Below are positions 41,512-51,542 of a stretch of DNA of 64,000 nt, one piece after another. This DNA is from Chloroflexota bacterium (GTDB lineage Bacteria; Chloroflexota; UBA11872; VXNJ01). The notes beneath the pieces were generated by a model. The model saw nothing but the letters and a program-made list of their open reading frames with translations. It had not been told where the DNA came from and made no database searches. A program made the translations under genes and the position numbers. Position 1 is the first letter of the stretch. Every line of letters begins with the position of its first letter. The stretch is from assembly GCA_026707405.1 (NCBI GenBank), contig JAPOWW010000020.1, forward strand, positions 62,001 through 126,000, in the 5' to 3' direction.

Positions 41512-42870
41512 GTGCGCGGCGAGACCCCCGACCTGCTCATTCGCGGCGGCAGGGTTATCGACCCCGCCTCCAACCGCGACGAAGTTTGCGACGTACTGAT
41601 TCAGGACGGCCGGATCGAGTACGTCGGCTCCGGGATCGGGCTGCCCGACGGCGCTGCGGAGATTTCGGCCGAAGGTCTCGTCGTGGCTCCCGGCTTCGTC
41701 GACCCACACTGCCATTTGCGGCAACCCGGTTACGAGTACAAGGAGACCATAGCCACAGGCGCCGCCGCCGCCGCTGCGGGGGGATTCACCACGGTCTGCG
41801 CAATGGCCAACACCAAGCCCCCCGTCGATACCAGGGCGACGCTGGAGACCGTTCAGGAAGTCGCCTCCGCCGAAGCGGCGGTCCACGTCTACTCGCTCGC
41901 CGCGATCACCGTGGGACTCGGGGGAAAACAGCTTGTCCAGATGGGCGAGCTGAGCGAGGCCGGCGCGGTCGGATTTTCGGACGACGGAATAACGCTGGCG
42001 AGTCCGGCGGTGATGCGCCATGCGCTCGAATATGCCAAGCGGTTCGACCGCCCCGTCGCCAACCACTGCGAGGACCCCGCCCTGACGGGTGACGCCGCGA
42101 TGAACGAAGGCCCGGTCTCAATGCGTCTCGGGCTGGCCGCGACCCCGGCCCAGGCCGAGGAAGTGATAATCGCGCGCGATCTGGCGCTCGCCGAGTTGAC
42201 GGGCGGCTCGTATCACGCCCTGCATGTTAGCGCCGCGCGGTCGGTGGACCTGATACGCGGCGCGAAAGACCGGGGTGTAAACGTCACCGCCGAGGTGACT
42301 CCGCACCATCTCACGCTCACCGATGAGATAGTCGCCGGACGCTGGGAGCCCATCATCGCCTCCCTGCGGCCTTACGATCCGGTTACCAGGGTCAACCCGC
42401 CGCTCCGGTCGCAGGAAGATGTCCGGGCGTTGCGGGATGGACTTGCTTCCGGCGTCATCGACTGCATAGGCACCGATCACGCCCCGCACGCCGGCCACGA
42501 GAAGCACGTGGAATACGCCGAAGCCGCTCCCGGAATCTCCGGACTTGAGACCGCTTTCGGCGCGCTTATGCAGCTCGTTCACGGGGGCGAAATCAGTTTG
42601 CCGCAATTGATCGAGCGCCTGACTCAGGGAGCCACGGTCTACCGGCTGCCCCACGGCTCCCTCGCCGTCGGCGCGGCGGGCGACGTGGTCGTGCTCGATC
42701 CTGAACGTGAGTGGGTCGTCGATGCTGCGGCTTTCAGGTCGCGGGGCAAGAACTCTCCGTTCCACGGGCTGACTTTCCGTGGGAGGGTCCTCACGACGAT
42801 CTGCGACGGTCGCGTGGTGTTCGACCTGAACGAAGAGTCGGTCGAGACGGTGGGCGCGCTTGGTATCTAA
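41512..42870 (+). CDS. pyrC: dihydroorotase
   Basis: A 452-residue class I dihydroorotase. 'VAPGFVDPHCHLRQPGYEYKE' contains the H-x-H metal pair, 'GGFTTVCAMANTKPPVD' is characteristic, the bridging carboxylate region, 'NHCEDPAL' and 'ALHVSAARSVDLI' His ligands, and 'DCIGTDHAPHAGHEK' are present, so the zinc site is complete. GTG start, 5 bases after pyrB. Its last codons overlap the carA start by 11 bases. Confidence 0.97.
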   Translation: MRGETPDLLIRGGRVIDPASNRDEVCDVLIQDGRIEYVGSGIGLPDGAAEISAEGLVVAPGFVDPHCHLRQPGYEYKETIATGAAAAAAGGFTTVCAMANTKPPVDTRATLETVQEVASAEAAVHVYSLAAITVGLGGKQLVQMGELSEAGAVGFSDDGITLASPAVMRHALEYAKRFDRPVANHCEDPALTGDAAMNEGPVSMRLGLAATPAQAEEVIIARDLALAELTGGSYHALHVSAARSVDLIRGAKDRGVNVTAEVTPHHLTLTDEIVAGRWEPIIASLRPYDPVTRVNPPLRSQEDVRALRDGLASGVIDCIGTDHAPHAGHEKHVEYAEAAPGISGLETAFGALMQLVHGGEISLPQLIERLTQGATVYRLPHGSLAVGAAGDVVVLDPEREWVVDAAAFRSRGKNSPFHGLTFRGRVLTTICDGRVVFDLNEESVETVGALGI

Positions 42871-44059
42871 ACGCCGGTCGGTCCTTTCCCTGGAGACCGG
42901 CGAGCACTTTTTCGGTTTTGGATTCGGAGCCGATTCCGACGCCGCCGGCGAGCTTGTGTTCAACACCAGCATGACCGGCTACCAGGAAATCTCGACCGAC
43001 GCCTCCTACGAAGGTCAGATCGTCACCCTCACCTATCCGCTCATCAACAACTACGGGGCCAATCCGATTGACGTTGAGTCTCGGCGGCCCTGGATCGCCG
43101 GCTTGGTCGTCCGCGAGCTGTCGCCGACCATCAGCAACTGGCGGGCGAGCGAGAGTTTGGGCGCGACCCTGCGCCGCGCCGGCATCCCGGGACTCTCCGG
43201 AATCGATACACGCAAGCTCGTCCGAATCCTCCGTTCGGGGGGAGTCCGCCGGGCGGTGCTGACGAGCTTTGCTGACGATGACGTTCCCCATACCAGCGAC
43301 TTTGAATGGATGACGGAACGCACCGAGGGCATCGAGTCGCTGCTCGACGAGCTTACGGCGCGCGCGAAATCCGTCCTGCCGCTCTCAAGTCAAAAGCTCG
43401 TCGAAAACGTGACCACCCCCGACCGCTACGTCTTCGAAAATAATGGTCTTTGGGCGCCCTGGCCCGCTCCCCGCGTGCGCGAGTCCCGACCCCGGATCGC
43501 GCTGCTCGACTGCGGCGTCAAGCAGAACATCCCCCGCTCACTCGCGATTCGCGGATGCGAGGTCTCGGTACTCCCGTACGCTTCGACGGCGAGCGACATA
43601 AACGCGCTCGATCCCGATGGAGTCCTGGTGGCGAACGGCCCCGGCGACCCCGAGCAGGCCGAAGCGGCCGTGACGACGATAGGCAAGCTCATCGGGCGCT
43701 ACCCCTTGGCCGGGATTTGCCTGGGCCATCAGCTTCTGGGACTTGCCATCGGCGCCTCCACCAGCAGGCTCAAGTTCGGGCACCGGGGCGCGAATCACCC
43801 GGTGAAGGACCTGAAGACCGGGCGCGTCCACATCACGTCCCAAAACCACGGGTTCCAGGTCGACGCCGGCTCCATTCCCGCCGGTAGCGGATTTCACGTG
43901 AGCCACGTGAACATGAACGACGGCTCGGTCGAGGGACTCGCCCACGAGTCGCTTCCTGTGTTCTCGATCCAGTACCACCCGGAAGCCTCCCCCGGCCCCC
44001 AGGACAACCAGTATCTGTTCGAGCGATTTCTCGACATGGTCGACGGGAAACCGGTTTGA
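42860..44059 (+). CDS. carA: carbamoyl phosphate synthase small subunit
   Basis: About 399 residues. 'GELVFNTSMTGYQEISTDASYEGQIVTLTYPLINNYG' is the diagnostic N-terminal domain; the amidotransferase domain has 'AGICLGHQLLGLAIG' (catalytic Cys), 'TSQNHGFQVD' and 'SIQYHPEASPGP'. It supplies ammonia from glutamine to CarB. TTG start at 42860 inside the end of pyrC; the first residues 'VSKRRSVLSLETGEHF' align normally. Confidence 0.96.
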   Translation: MVSKRRSVLSLETGEHFFGFGFGADSDAAGELVFNTSMTGYQEISTDASYEGQIVTLTYPLINNYGANPIDVESRRPWIAGLVVRELSPTISNWRASESLGATLRRAGIPGLSGIDTRKLVRILRSGGVRRAVLTSFADDDVPHTSDFEWMTERTEGIESLLDELTARAKSVLPLSSQKLVENVTTPDRYVFENNGLWAPWPAPRVRESRPRIALLDCGVKQNIPRSLAIRGCEVSVLPYASTASDINALDPDGVLVANGPGDPEQAEAAVTTIGKLIGRYPLAGICLGHQLLGLAIGASTSRLKFGHRGANHPVKDLKTGRVHITSQNHGFQVDAGSIPAGSGFHVSHVNMNDGSVEGLAHESLPVFSIQYHPEASPGPQDNQYLFERFLDMVDGKPV

Positions 44060-44134
44060 AATCCGGGGTGATTTCGTCCGTTGCGTGCGTGAATCGAACG
44101 AGAACGGAACTTCAGCCGGAACGGCTAGACCTCA

Positions 44135-47100
44135 ATGCCTGACCTCGAAAAAGTACTGATCATCGGCTCCGGCCCCATCATCATCGGGCAGGCCGCCGAG
44201 TTCGACTACGCCGGCACACAGGCCTGCAAGGCCATGCGCGAGGAGGGCATCACCTCCGTCCTCGTCAACTCGAACCCGGCCACGATCATGACCGACGAGG
44301 ACATCGCCGACATCGTCTACATCGAGCCGCTGACCGTCGAGGTTATCGAGCGGATCATCGACAAGGAGCGCCCGGACGGTCTATTGCCCACCCTCGGCGG
44401 CCAGACCGGACTCAACCTGGCCAAGGCGCTCAGCGACGCGGGCATCCTCGAAAAGTACGGCGTCCGCGTGCTTGGAACCTCCATCCATGCCATCGAGCGC
44501 GCCGAGGACAGGGACCTTTTCCGCAGCCTGATGCGGGAGATCGGTGAGCCGATCCCCGGCAGCGGCAGCGTCGGGTCGCTTCCCGAGGCTTGGGAGGTCG
44601 CGTCCGAGCTGGGCTTCCCGCTCATCATCCGTCCGGCGTACACGCTGGGCGGCACCGGTGGAGGCATCGCCCGCAACGCCGACCAGTTCGACGCGGTCGT
44701 AACGGTCGGCCTGGAAACCAGCCCCATCGGTCAGGTGCTCGTGGAGGAGTACCTCGACGGCTGGAAAGAGGTCGAATACGAGGTCATGCGCGACGCCGCC
44801 GACAACTGCATCACCGTCTGCAACATGGAAAACCTCGACCCAATGGGCGTTCACACCGGCGACTCGGTCGTCATCGCGCCCAGCCAGACGCTGAGCGACA
44901 AGGAGTACCAGATGCTCCGCTCGGCTTCCCTGAAGATCATCAGGTCGCTCGGGATCGAGGGCGGCTGCAACATCCAGTTCGGGTTGGACCCCAAATCGTT
45001 CGACTACCGCGTGATCGAGGTGAATCCCCGCGTCAGCCGGTCGTCGGCGCTGGCCTCGAAGGCCACTGGATACCCAATCGCCCGGATAGCGGCCAAGATC
45101 GCCGTCGGCAAACGGCTCGACGAGATAGCCAACCCGATCACCCGCGAGACGACCGCCGCCTTCGAGCCCGCGCTGGACTACGTCGTGCTCAAGATTCCGA
45201 GATGGCCCTTCGACAAGTTCCCTGCCGGCGACCGCGGTCTCGGCACTCAGATGAAGGCCACCGGCGAGGTCATGGCCATCGAGCGCACGGTCGAGGCCGC
45301 CCTCAACAAGGCCGTCCGGGGCATGGAGCTTGGCGGCCGCACCCTGCTCTGGCAGGACGCCTCCTGGTCCGACGAAATAACCGCGTGGCGGCTGGTCGAA
45401 AACCCCAACGACCAGCGTCTCTGGGCCATCATGGCCGTTCTGCGCCTCGGAGCGTCGCCGGAAGAGATATCCCGCCGCTCCGGCATAGACGTCTTCTTCC
45501 TCGAAAAAATGGCCAATATCTACCGGATGGAGCTGCGGCTTCTGGAAGAGCCGCTCGACGCCGGCCTGATGTGGGAGGCCAAGCGCCTCGGGTTCTCCGA
45601 CGCGATGATCGGCGAGCTGAGCGGCGAGCTGCCGATGCGCGTCCGCAAGATGCGCGCCAACTGGGGACTGCGCCCCATTTACAAGATCGTGGACACCTGC
45701 GCCGCCGAGTTCGAAGCCTACACGCCCTACTACTACAGCGCATATGAGATGGAAAACGAGGCCGAGGCTTCGGACCGCCCAGCCGCCGTCGTCATCGGAT
45801 CGGGACCCATCCGAATCGGCCAGGGCATCGAGTTCGACTACTGCAGCGTCCACTCTGCCTGGGCGCTGGAGGAAGCCGGATTCCGTAGCGTGATAATCAA
45901 CAGCAATCCCGAGACCGTCAGCACCGATTTCGACACGTCCAGCCGCCTCTACTTCGAGGCGCTCGACGAGGAAAGCGTCGCCGACATCATCGAAAACGAG
46001 ACCAACGGCCGCGCGCCGCAGGTCGTCGTCCAGTTCGGCGGCCAGACGGCCATCAACCTGGCCTCGCCCCTATACAACCTCGGCGCGGTGATAGCGGGCA
46101 GCGACTTCAGCTCCATAGACATGACCGAGGACCGGGAGAAGTTCGACGCGCTGCTGGAGCGGCTGGGCATCCTGCGCCCGCCCGGCGCCACCGTGCGGAG
46201 GATCGAGGACGCGCTGGAAGTCGCCGACCGGCTCGGATATCCGGTGCTGGCTCGCCCCTCTTACGTGCTCGGCGGCAGGGCGATGGAGATCGCCACCGAC
46301 CGCGAGAGCCTGGAGCGTTACGTGACGCGGGTCACCCAGCCCTCCCCGCGGCACCCCGTGCTGATCGACAAGTACCTGGACGGCAAGGAGGTCGAGGTCG
46401 ACGCCATCGCGGACGGCTCGGAAGCGCTGATTCCGGGCATCATGGAGCACATCGAGCGCGCCGGTGTCCACTCCGGCGACAGCATGGCGGTCTATCCGGC
46501 CATGGACATTAGCGAGTCGGCCCGGCAAAAAATCATCGAGCACACGCAGAACATCTGCCGCGCCATCGACGCCCGCGGGCTAGTCAACATCCAGTACGTC
46601 ATCTGGCGCGACGAGGTCTATGTAATCGAAGTAAACCCCCGCGCAAGTCGCACGGTCCCCTTTCTGAGCAAGGTCACCGGCGTGCCCATGGTCCGGCTCG
46701 CCACCAACGTAATGCTTGGCAAGACGCTGCGAGATCTCGGCTACGAGGGCGGGCTGTTTCCAAGCCCCGACCTCGTCGCGATAAAGGCCCCCGTCTTCTC
46801 GATGTCCAAGCTCTCGGGAGTCGATACGTTTCTCGGCCCCGAGATGAAGTCGACCGGCGAGGTGATGGGCATAGACGTCGATTTCGCGCCCGCGCTGTTC
46901 AAGGCCATGGCCGCCGCCGGACTCGCGCTCGCCAGCAAAGGCTCCGTTCTGCTTTCCATCGCCGACCGCGACAAACCGGACTGCGGCGAAATGGCCGCGA
47001 CGTTCTCGAAGTTGGGGTACTCGCTGCTCGCCACCGAGGGCACCGCCCGCTACCTCCGTGACCTGGGCATGGACGTGCAGACCGTAAGCAAGATCAGGAC

Positions 47101-47356
47101 CGGCAAGCCATCCGTGATCGACGCAATTCGCGGCGGTTCGACCGCGCTCGTCGTCAACACCCTCACCGGCGAGCGGGACATCCTGCAAGACGGCTTCCAC
47201 ATGCGTCGCGCCGCCGCCGAGTCGCACGTGCCGTGCCTGACTTCCATCGACACCGCCCGCGCTCTGGCGAGCGCGCTCGCCAACGGCCGGCAGGGCTATC
47301 GAGTGCTGCCGCTCGCCGACTACACAAGCTCAGCCCGCGCGGCCAACGGCGGCTGA
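44135..47356 (+). CDS. carB: carbamoyl phosphate synthase large subunit
   Basis: A 1073-residue enzyme with two ATP-grasp halves. First half: '[29 protein letters not shown]', '[22 protein letters not shown]', '[22 protein letters not shown]'. Second half: '[27 protein letters not shown]', '[22 protein letters not shown]'. The C-terminal MGS-like allosteric domain ('[24 protein letters not shown]') is complete. 75 bases separate it from carA, the only real gap in the operon. Its TGA overlaps the pyrK ATG by one base. Confidence 0.98.
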   Translation: MPDLEKVLIIGSGPIIIGQAAEFDYAGTQACKAMREEGITSVLVNSNPATIMTDEDIADIVYIEPLTVEVIERIIDKERPDGLLPTLGGQTGLNLAKALSDAGILEKYGVRVLGTSIHAIERAEDRDLFRSLMREIGEPIPGSGSVGSLPEAWEVASELGFPLIIRPAYTLGGTGGGIARNADQFDAVVTVGLETSPIGQVLVEEYLDGWKEVEYEVMRDAADNCITVCNMENLDPMGVHTGDSVVIAPSQTLSDKEYQMLRSASLKIIRSLGIEGGCNIQFGLDPKSFDYRVIEVNPRVSRSSALASKATGYPIARIAAKIAVGKRLDEIANPITRETTAAFEPALDYVVLKIPRWPFDKFPAGDRGLGTQMKATGEVMAIERTVEAALNKAVRGMELGGRTLLWQDASWSDEITAWRLVENPNDQRLWAIMAVLRLGASPEEISRRSGIDVFFLEKMANIYRMELRLLEEPLDAGLMWEAKRLGFSDAMIGELSGELPMRVRKMRANWGLRPIYKIVDTCAAEFEAYTPYYYSAYEMENEAEASDRPAAVVIGSGPIRIGQGIEFDYCSVHSAWALEEAGFRSVIINSNPETVSTDFDTSSRLYFEALDEESVADIIENETNGRAPQVVVQFGGQTAINLASPLYNLGAVIAGSDFSSIDMTEDREKFDALLERLGILRPPGATVRRIEDALEVADRLGYPVLARPSYVLGGRAMEIATDRESLERYVTRVTQPSPRHPVLIDKYLDGKEVEVDAIADGSEALIPGIMEHIERAGVHSGDSMAVYPAMDISESARQKIIEHTQNICRAIDARGLVNIQYVIWRDEVYVIEVNPRASRTVPFLSKVTGVPMVRLATNVMLGKTLRDLGYEGGLFPSPDLVAIKAPVFSMSKLSGVDTFLGPEMKSTGEVMGIDVDFAPALFKAMAAAGLALASKGSVLLSIADRDKPDCGEMAATFSKLGYSLLATEGTARYLRDLGMDVQTVSKIRTGKPSVIDAIRGGSTALVVNTLTGERDILQDGFHMRRAAAESHVPCLTSIDTARALASALANGRQGYRVLPLADYTSSARAANGG

Positions 47357-48159
47357 TGCCCGTCCTTGCGCCCGCTCGCGTAACGAGCAACGCGCAAATC
47401 TCGGACATCCTCTACTGGATCACCTTCCAGTCGCCGGAGATAGTCTCGTCATCGCGCCCCGGCCAGTTCGTGCACATGATCAACTCGGACTCGCAAGACC
47501 CGCTCCTGCGGCGTCCCTACAGCCTCTCGGCCATTGATGCGGATTCGGCCCGCGCGTCGATTCTCTACCACGCGGTCGGTCGCGGTTCGGAGTGGCTGGC
47601 CCAGCGCCGGCCAGGCGATCTCATCGATTCGCTCGGACCGCTCGGCAGCGCGTTTGAGTTCGCCCCAGGCTCCCAGCGCGTCCTGATGGTCGGCGGGGGC
47701 ATCGGCATGGGGCCGCTGATCGCGCTCGCCGGCGACGCCGAAACCGCGGGCATCGAGTGCGTGCTGCTGAACGGCGCCAGGAGCGCCGAGGGACTCGTCC
47801 CGCCGGAGTTCATTCCCGTCTCGACTGAGTTCCACGCCGCCACCGACGACGGCAGCTTCGGCGCCAAGGGCAGCGTCGTCGATCTCGTCGAGCGCTGGTT
47901 CGGATGGTGCGATCAGGTCTTCGCTTGCGGGCCTAACCCCATGCTGCGCGCGCTCGAAGTCAGCGTCAAACGCCTGAGCCCCGTCCACTCATCCGCGCGC
48001 AAGCCCGTCCAGATGGCCCTCGAAGCCCGCATGGCCTGTGGCGTGGGCGTCTGCTATAGCTGCGTGCACCCGACCCGCCGCGGACCTAAGCGCGTGTGCA
48101 CCGAGGGACCCGTGTTCGACATGCGCGAGTTGCTATGGGACTGGGAATCCGGCATCTGA
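47356..48159 (+). CDS. pyrK: dihydroorotate dehydrogenase electron transfer subunit
   Basis: A 267-residue iron-sulfur flavoprotein of the ferredoxin-reductase type. 'PLLRRPYSLSAID' binds FAD, 'VLMVGGGIGMGPLIALA' NAD, and 'EARMACGVGVCYSCVHP' with 'KRVCTEGPVFD' supply the four cysteines of a 2Fe-2S cluster. It passes electrons from the class 1B PyrD to NAD. ATG at 47356 directly after carB (TGATG). The matching pyrD is not here but 7.7 kb downstream at 55900, an unusual separation. Confidence 0.95.
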   Translation: MPVLAPARVTSNAQISDILYWITFQSPEIVSSSRPGQFVHMINSDSQDPLLRRPYSLSAIDADSARASILYHAVGRGSEWLAQRRPGDLIDSLGPLGSAFEFAPGSQRVLMVGGGIGMGPLIALAGDAETAGIECVLLNGARSAEGLVPPEFIPVSTEFHAATDDGSFGAKGSVVDLVERWFGWCDQVFACGPNPMLRALEVSVKRLSPVHSSARKPVQMALEARMACGVGVCYSCVHPTRRGPKRVCTEGPVFDMRELLWDWESGI

Positions 48160-48193
48160 GCGGTCCGTACCGGTCGCGGGGCGGGATGGCTCG

Positions 48194-49093
48194 ATGAAAT
48201 CCGACGAGGCCCGGGGATTCGCTCTCATCGGCTCCGGCGCCGTCCTACTAGGGACCGCCTCCATACTCGTGCGCATAGCCTTCCCGATATCGGCGCTCGA
48301 AATCGCGTTCGGACGTCTCGCCGTCGCCGCTGTCTTCGTCGCCGCGATTGCCTTCTTCCGGTCGGAGCTGCGGGGTTGGGTCGGCGACGCCCGTCCCTAT
48401 TCGCTTTTCGGGGCGATCATGGCGCTCCACTTCATCACGTTCGTCGGCTCGCTGGCGCTGACCTCCATCGCCCACTCGCTCTCCATCGTCTATCTGGCCC
48501 CGGCGATCATCGCGATCGCCTCGGTCCGCGTGCTCGGCGAGCGTCTCCGGCCCGCGCAGATAGCCGGGATCGGCCTCTCGATCATCGGCATAGCCGTGCT
48601 CACCGGATTCGAGCGCACGCTCACCCCGCGGATGGTCGCCGGCGACGCACTCGCGTTCGCCTCGGCGGTCTTCTTCGCCGCCTATTCGATCATCGGCCGC
48701 ATTCGCCGCGCCTCGATGCCCGTTTTCGCGTACACGTCGCGGGTCTACGTCTGGGCCGCTATCTGGGCCTTGCCGTTCGCCCTGTACGGCGCTTTCTCGG
48801 ACTTCGACCCCGGCGACTACACGTGGACGCGAGCGGGAGCCATCGCGCTCAGCGGCCTGCTTCCAATCGGGATCGGACACACCCTATACAACGCCTCGAT
48901 GCGCTACATATCCGCTACCAAGACCAACCTCGTAGCCACCCAGGAGATCACCGGCGGCGTGATCCTGGCCGCCATCTTGCTCGCCGAAATCCCCAGCGTC
49001 ACCTCGATAGTCGGCGCCGTCATCAACCTCGCGGGCATATTCCTGGTAATCCTCGGCGGCCGCTCCCTACGCCGCCCAACCCGCCGCCGCTAG
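48194..49093 (+). CDS. EamA-family (DMT) transporter
   Basis: About 299 residues and ten membrane helices in two EamA repeats: first 'GFALIGSGAVLLGTASILVRIAF', with 'YLAPAIIAIASVRVLGERLR' ending the half; second from 'MVAGDALAFASAVFFAAYSIIGRI' to 'ATQEITGGVILAAILLAEIPS'. Family members export amino acids or metabolites, but the substrate is not predictable. ATG at 48194 is chosen since upstream translation overlaps pyrK. 34 bases downstream of pyrK on the same strand. Confidence 0.9.
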   Translation: MKSDEARGFALIGSGAVLLGTASILVRIAFPISALEIAFGRLAVAAVFVAAIAFFRSELRGWVGDARPYSLFGAIMALHFITFVGSLALTSIAHSLSIVYLAPAIIAIASVRVLGERLRPAQIAGIGLSIIGIAVLTGFERTLTPRMVAGDALAFASAVFFAAYSIIGRIRRASMPVFAYTSRVYVWAAIWALPFALYGAFSDFDPGDYTWTRAGAIALSGLLPIGIGHTLYNASMRYISATKTNLVATQEITGGVILAAILLAEIPSVTSIVGAVINLAGIFLVILGGRSLRRPTRRR

Positions 49094-49114
49094 TTCGGTG
49101 CGACAGCTGGTAGA

Positions 49115-49139
49115 CGTTTATCCGCCTACGGCGTAAACG
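49115..49139. terminator. possible bidirectional terminator hairpin
   Basis: CGTTTA-tc-CGCC-tac-GGCG-TAAACG, about 10 bp, lies between two convergent genes and overlaps the stop codon of the histidine kinase. Its A/T outer stem provides a short U-stretch in both directions. Confidence 0.35.
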
Positions 49140-51168
49140 CCACCGTCGCGATGGTGCCCGAGTCGGACCGGATTTCGAACGCCCCGGCCATGTCTCTCGT
49201 CACAAGCTCCTGAATTATCTCCAGCCCAAGTCCGGCGTCGCGGTTCAGGTCGAAGCCCTCCGGCAGACCGGGGCCGTTGTCGCGCACGGTCATCCTGACC
49301 CGGCCGCCTTCCCGCCCGATGGCGATCTCTATCGAACCGCCTTTGCGACCGGCGAACGCGTGAATGATCGCGTTCCAGATCAGCTCGTTTACGACCAGCG
49401 CGATGACCATCGCCTTGTCGGCTTCGATCTCGACCCGGTCGCCGGCGACTTCCAATGAGACGTTCTCGCCCGCCGCGACCATGTCCGACCTCACCATGTC
49501 CATGATCGCCTGAACGATCTCGACGATGGTGGTCACGTTCAGCTTGCGGCCCGACAGCAGGTCGTGCACTGCGACCATGCCCGCGATCCGCCCGGCGCTC
49601 AGGTTCAGGAGTTCCGCGGCTTCCGTCGAGTCGGTGTGCCTGGCCTGCAGGGAGAGCAGCGACGCGACCGTCTGAAGGTTGTTCTTCACGCGATGGTGCA
49701 GCTCGCGCAGCAGCAGGCTGTTTCGCTCGAATCCGTCCCGGGTCTCCTGATACAGGCGCGAGTTCTCCATCGCTATCGCGGCTTGATCGGCGAACGCCTG
49801 CACCAGTCTCACCGCGTCGGGCGGGAACTCGTGGAATTCGTTTGTGTACAAGCTGATTCCGCCCAATGCCTTGCCGCGAACGATCAGCGGCACGCACAGC
49901 ATCGACCGGTAGCCCTCCTGGTGGATCAGCTCCTTCGAAACCGCGAGCCGCGGGTCCTCCAGGGCGTTGGGTACGATGATCGGCTCCCGGGTCTCGAACA
50001 CGGTCCCCATGACGCCTTCACCGATCCCGAGCGTCAGCTCCCGGTAGGGGTCGGAGAGCTGATGTGCGGCGACGATGGCAAGCCGCTCGGTCTCCTCGTC
50101 CAGCTCGAAGATGGCCGCTTTGTCGGCGTCCACGATGGCCGCCGCGCGCTGCACGATGGCGTCCAGCACCCTGCGGTAGTCCAGACTCGAGGTGATGGTC
50201 TGCCCAGTGCGTTGCAGCGTCGTCAGTTCGTCGATGCGCCGGTGCAGCTCCGCGTCCGTCTGCTCGTAGATGCGGGCGTTCCATATCGCCATAGCGAGTT
50301 GACCGGCCGCGGTCTCCACGAACTCGATTTCGCCCGACGTGAAGTCCCGGAATTCGCGGCTGTGCATGCTCAACACGCCCAGCAGCCGGTTCACCGTAAA
50401 CAGGACTATCGGCACCACCAGGATGCTTCGATACTTCTCTTCGTGGAGGTCGGGAATGAAGTGGAACCTCGGATCGTTCCACGCGTCGCGGACCGCTATC
50501 GGCTTGCCCAGCTCGGCCGCTACTCCGGCCAGTCCCTCGCCGATAGCCAGCGACACCTTGTCGACAAGCTCCGGATTCATGCCGTAAGTCGCGTGCAGGA
50601 CCAGCCGGTTGGTCTGCTCGTCGAGTATGAACACCGAGCATTCCTCCACCTGCATGACGTCTGTAATCGCCTGCGCGGTTAGCTGCGTCGTCTCCCTGAG
50701 ATCGAGCGAGGAATTGGCGGCGGCGTTGATCTTCTTGATGGCGTCGAGGCTGGCCTCGACGTTGCTTCTGGATTGGTCGTCGCCGTTCAAGACGGGCTGA
50801 TCGGTGCCGCTCCACGCTTCGGATATCGCCCCGAGCACCACCTTCGTCAGCCTCTCGTGCCGGTCTGCGAGCCCGTCCCCCGCATTTGCCGCGCCGTCGA
50901 CCGCGAACGCCTCGCCGGGACCGGCGTTCAAGGCGGCGCAGGCATTCGACAGCATCGCGCTCAAAGGCGCTCCGGTCGCCGCCCGGTCCTTCGCCGCGAG
51001 CCTGAGTTGGGCGATGAAGCCGGTATCGTCGGCCTGATCGAGGGCTATGGCCAGTAGCTCCGCCGGAGCCTTGCCCGCGCCGTCGACGCCCCCTCCCGTC
51101 AGCCAGGCGCAGATTAGAGGATAGCTATCCCGTATCGCTTCGACGGAGACGCTGGCGCTTGAAGTCAT
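49126..51168 (-). CDS. GAF-GAF sensor histidine kinase, HisKA_2 type
   Basis: A 680-residue cytosolic sensor. Residues 1-150 are a helical domain I do not recognise; two GAF domains follow (about 160-300, 'LTAQAITDVMQVEECSVFILDEQTNRLV'; about 325-470, 'VLDAIVQRAAAIVDADKAAIFELDE'). The dimerisation helix 'LLLRELHHRVKNNLQTVASLLSLQ' has the phospho-accepting His at 491/492, and the HATPase domain shows 'LVVNELIWNAIIHAFAG' (N box) and 'MTVRDNGPGLPEGFD' (G box). No membrane segment. HisKA_2 kinases signal to response regulators or general-stress-like partners; no regulator lies nearby. Convergent with the EamA gene. Confidence 0.92.
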   Translation of the reverse strand: MTSSASVSVEAIRDSYPLICAWLTGGGVDGAGKAPAELLAIALDQADDTGFIAQLRLAAKDRAATGAPLSAMLSNACAALNAGPGEAFAVDGAANAGDGLADRHERLTKVVLGAISEAWSGTDQPVLNGDDQSRSNVEASLDAIKKINAAANSSLDLRETTQLTAQAITDVMQVEECSVFILDEQTNRLVLHATYGMNPELVDKVSLAIGEGLAGVAAELGKPIAVRDAWNDPRFHFIPDLHEEKYRSILVVPIVLFTVNRLLGVLSMHSREFRDFTSGEIEFVETAAGQLAMAIWNARIYEQTDAELHRRIDELTTLQRTGQTITSSLDYRRVLDAIVQRAAAIVDADKAAIFELDEETERLAIVAAHQLSDPYRELTLGIGEGVMGTVFETREPIIVPNALEDPRLAVSKELIHQEGYRSMLCVPLIVRGKALGGISLYTNEFHEFPPDAVRLVQAFADQAAIAMENSRLYQETRDGFERNSLLLRELHHRVKNNLQTVASLLSLQARHTDSTEAAELLNLSAGRIAGMVAVHDLLSGRKLNVTTIVEIVQAIMDMVRSDMVAAGENVSLEVAGDRVEIEADKAMVIALVVNELIWNAIIHAFAGRKGGSIEIAIGREGGRVRMTVRDNGPGLPEGFDLNRDAGLGLEIIQELVTRDMAGAFEIRSDSGTIATVAFTP

Positions 51169-51542
51169 TCTGAAGGTTTCTATCTATGGCTTCGCGAGCC
51201 TGCGGATCAGGCTGGTCGCGGTGCGGTGACCCTATCGAAAAGACTACACCACCGGCCAGCCTGTCCAAGCCCGCTTTCCTATTCACACGCCCGCCGCCCC
51301 CTCTCCCTTGACGGGAGAGGGTTGGGGTGAGGGTGTCCCCAATGCCACGCTATTGTCCCTGAGCCTACCTAAGGGGCGAGCACATGAGAACGGGCTTCTC
51401 CCCTCCAGTCTTCACTCTCCACGTTGATTGAAATGGGACTGGCTCTCAGTCGAGAGACTGGGGGCGCCTCCAGGCCGACATCTGGCGGCCCGAGGTAAAG
51501 CTGTCTCAACGCGTCCGACGGTCAAGTCCGTCCGGCCTGCGG
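51169..51542. other. 374-base intergenic region with a repeat
   Basis: Between the kinase start and the protease stop, both on the minus strand, so it should hold the kinase promoter. The third copy of the extragenic palindrome lies at 51299-51321, followed by TTGGGGTGAGGGTG. A minor inverted repeat CTCTC-AGTC-GAGAG is at about 51443-51456. No gene recognised. Confidence 0.5.
51299..51321. repeat. extragenic palindrome, copy 3
   Basis: CCCTCTCCC-TTGAC-GGGAGAGGG, identical to the stem and loop at 15642-15664, followed by TTGGGGTGAGGG. Not adjacent to a gene end on the plus strand, so not simply a terminator. Confidence 0.8.
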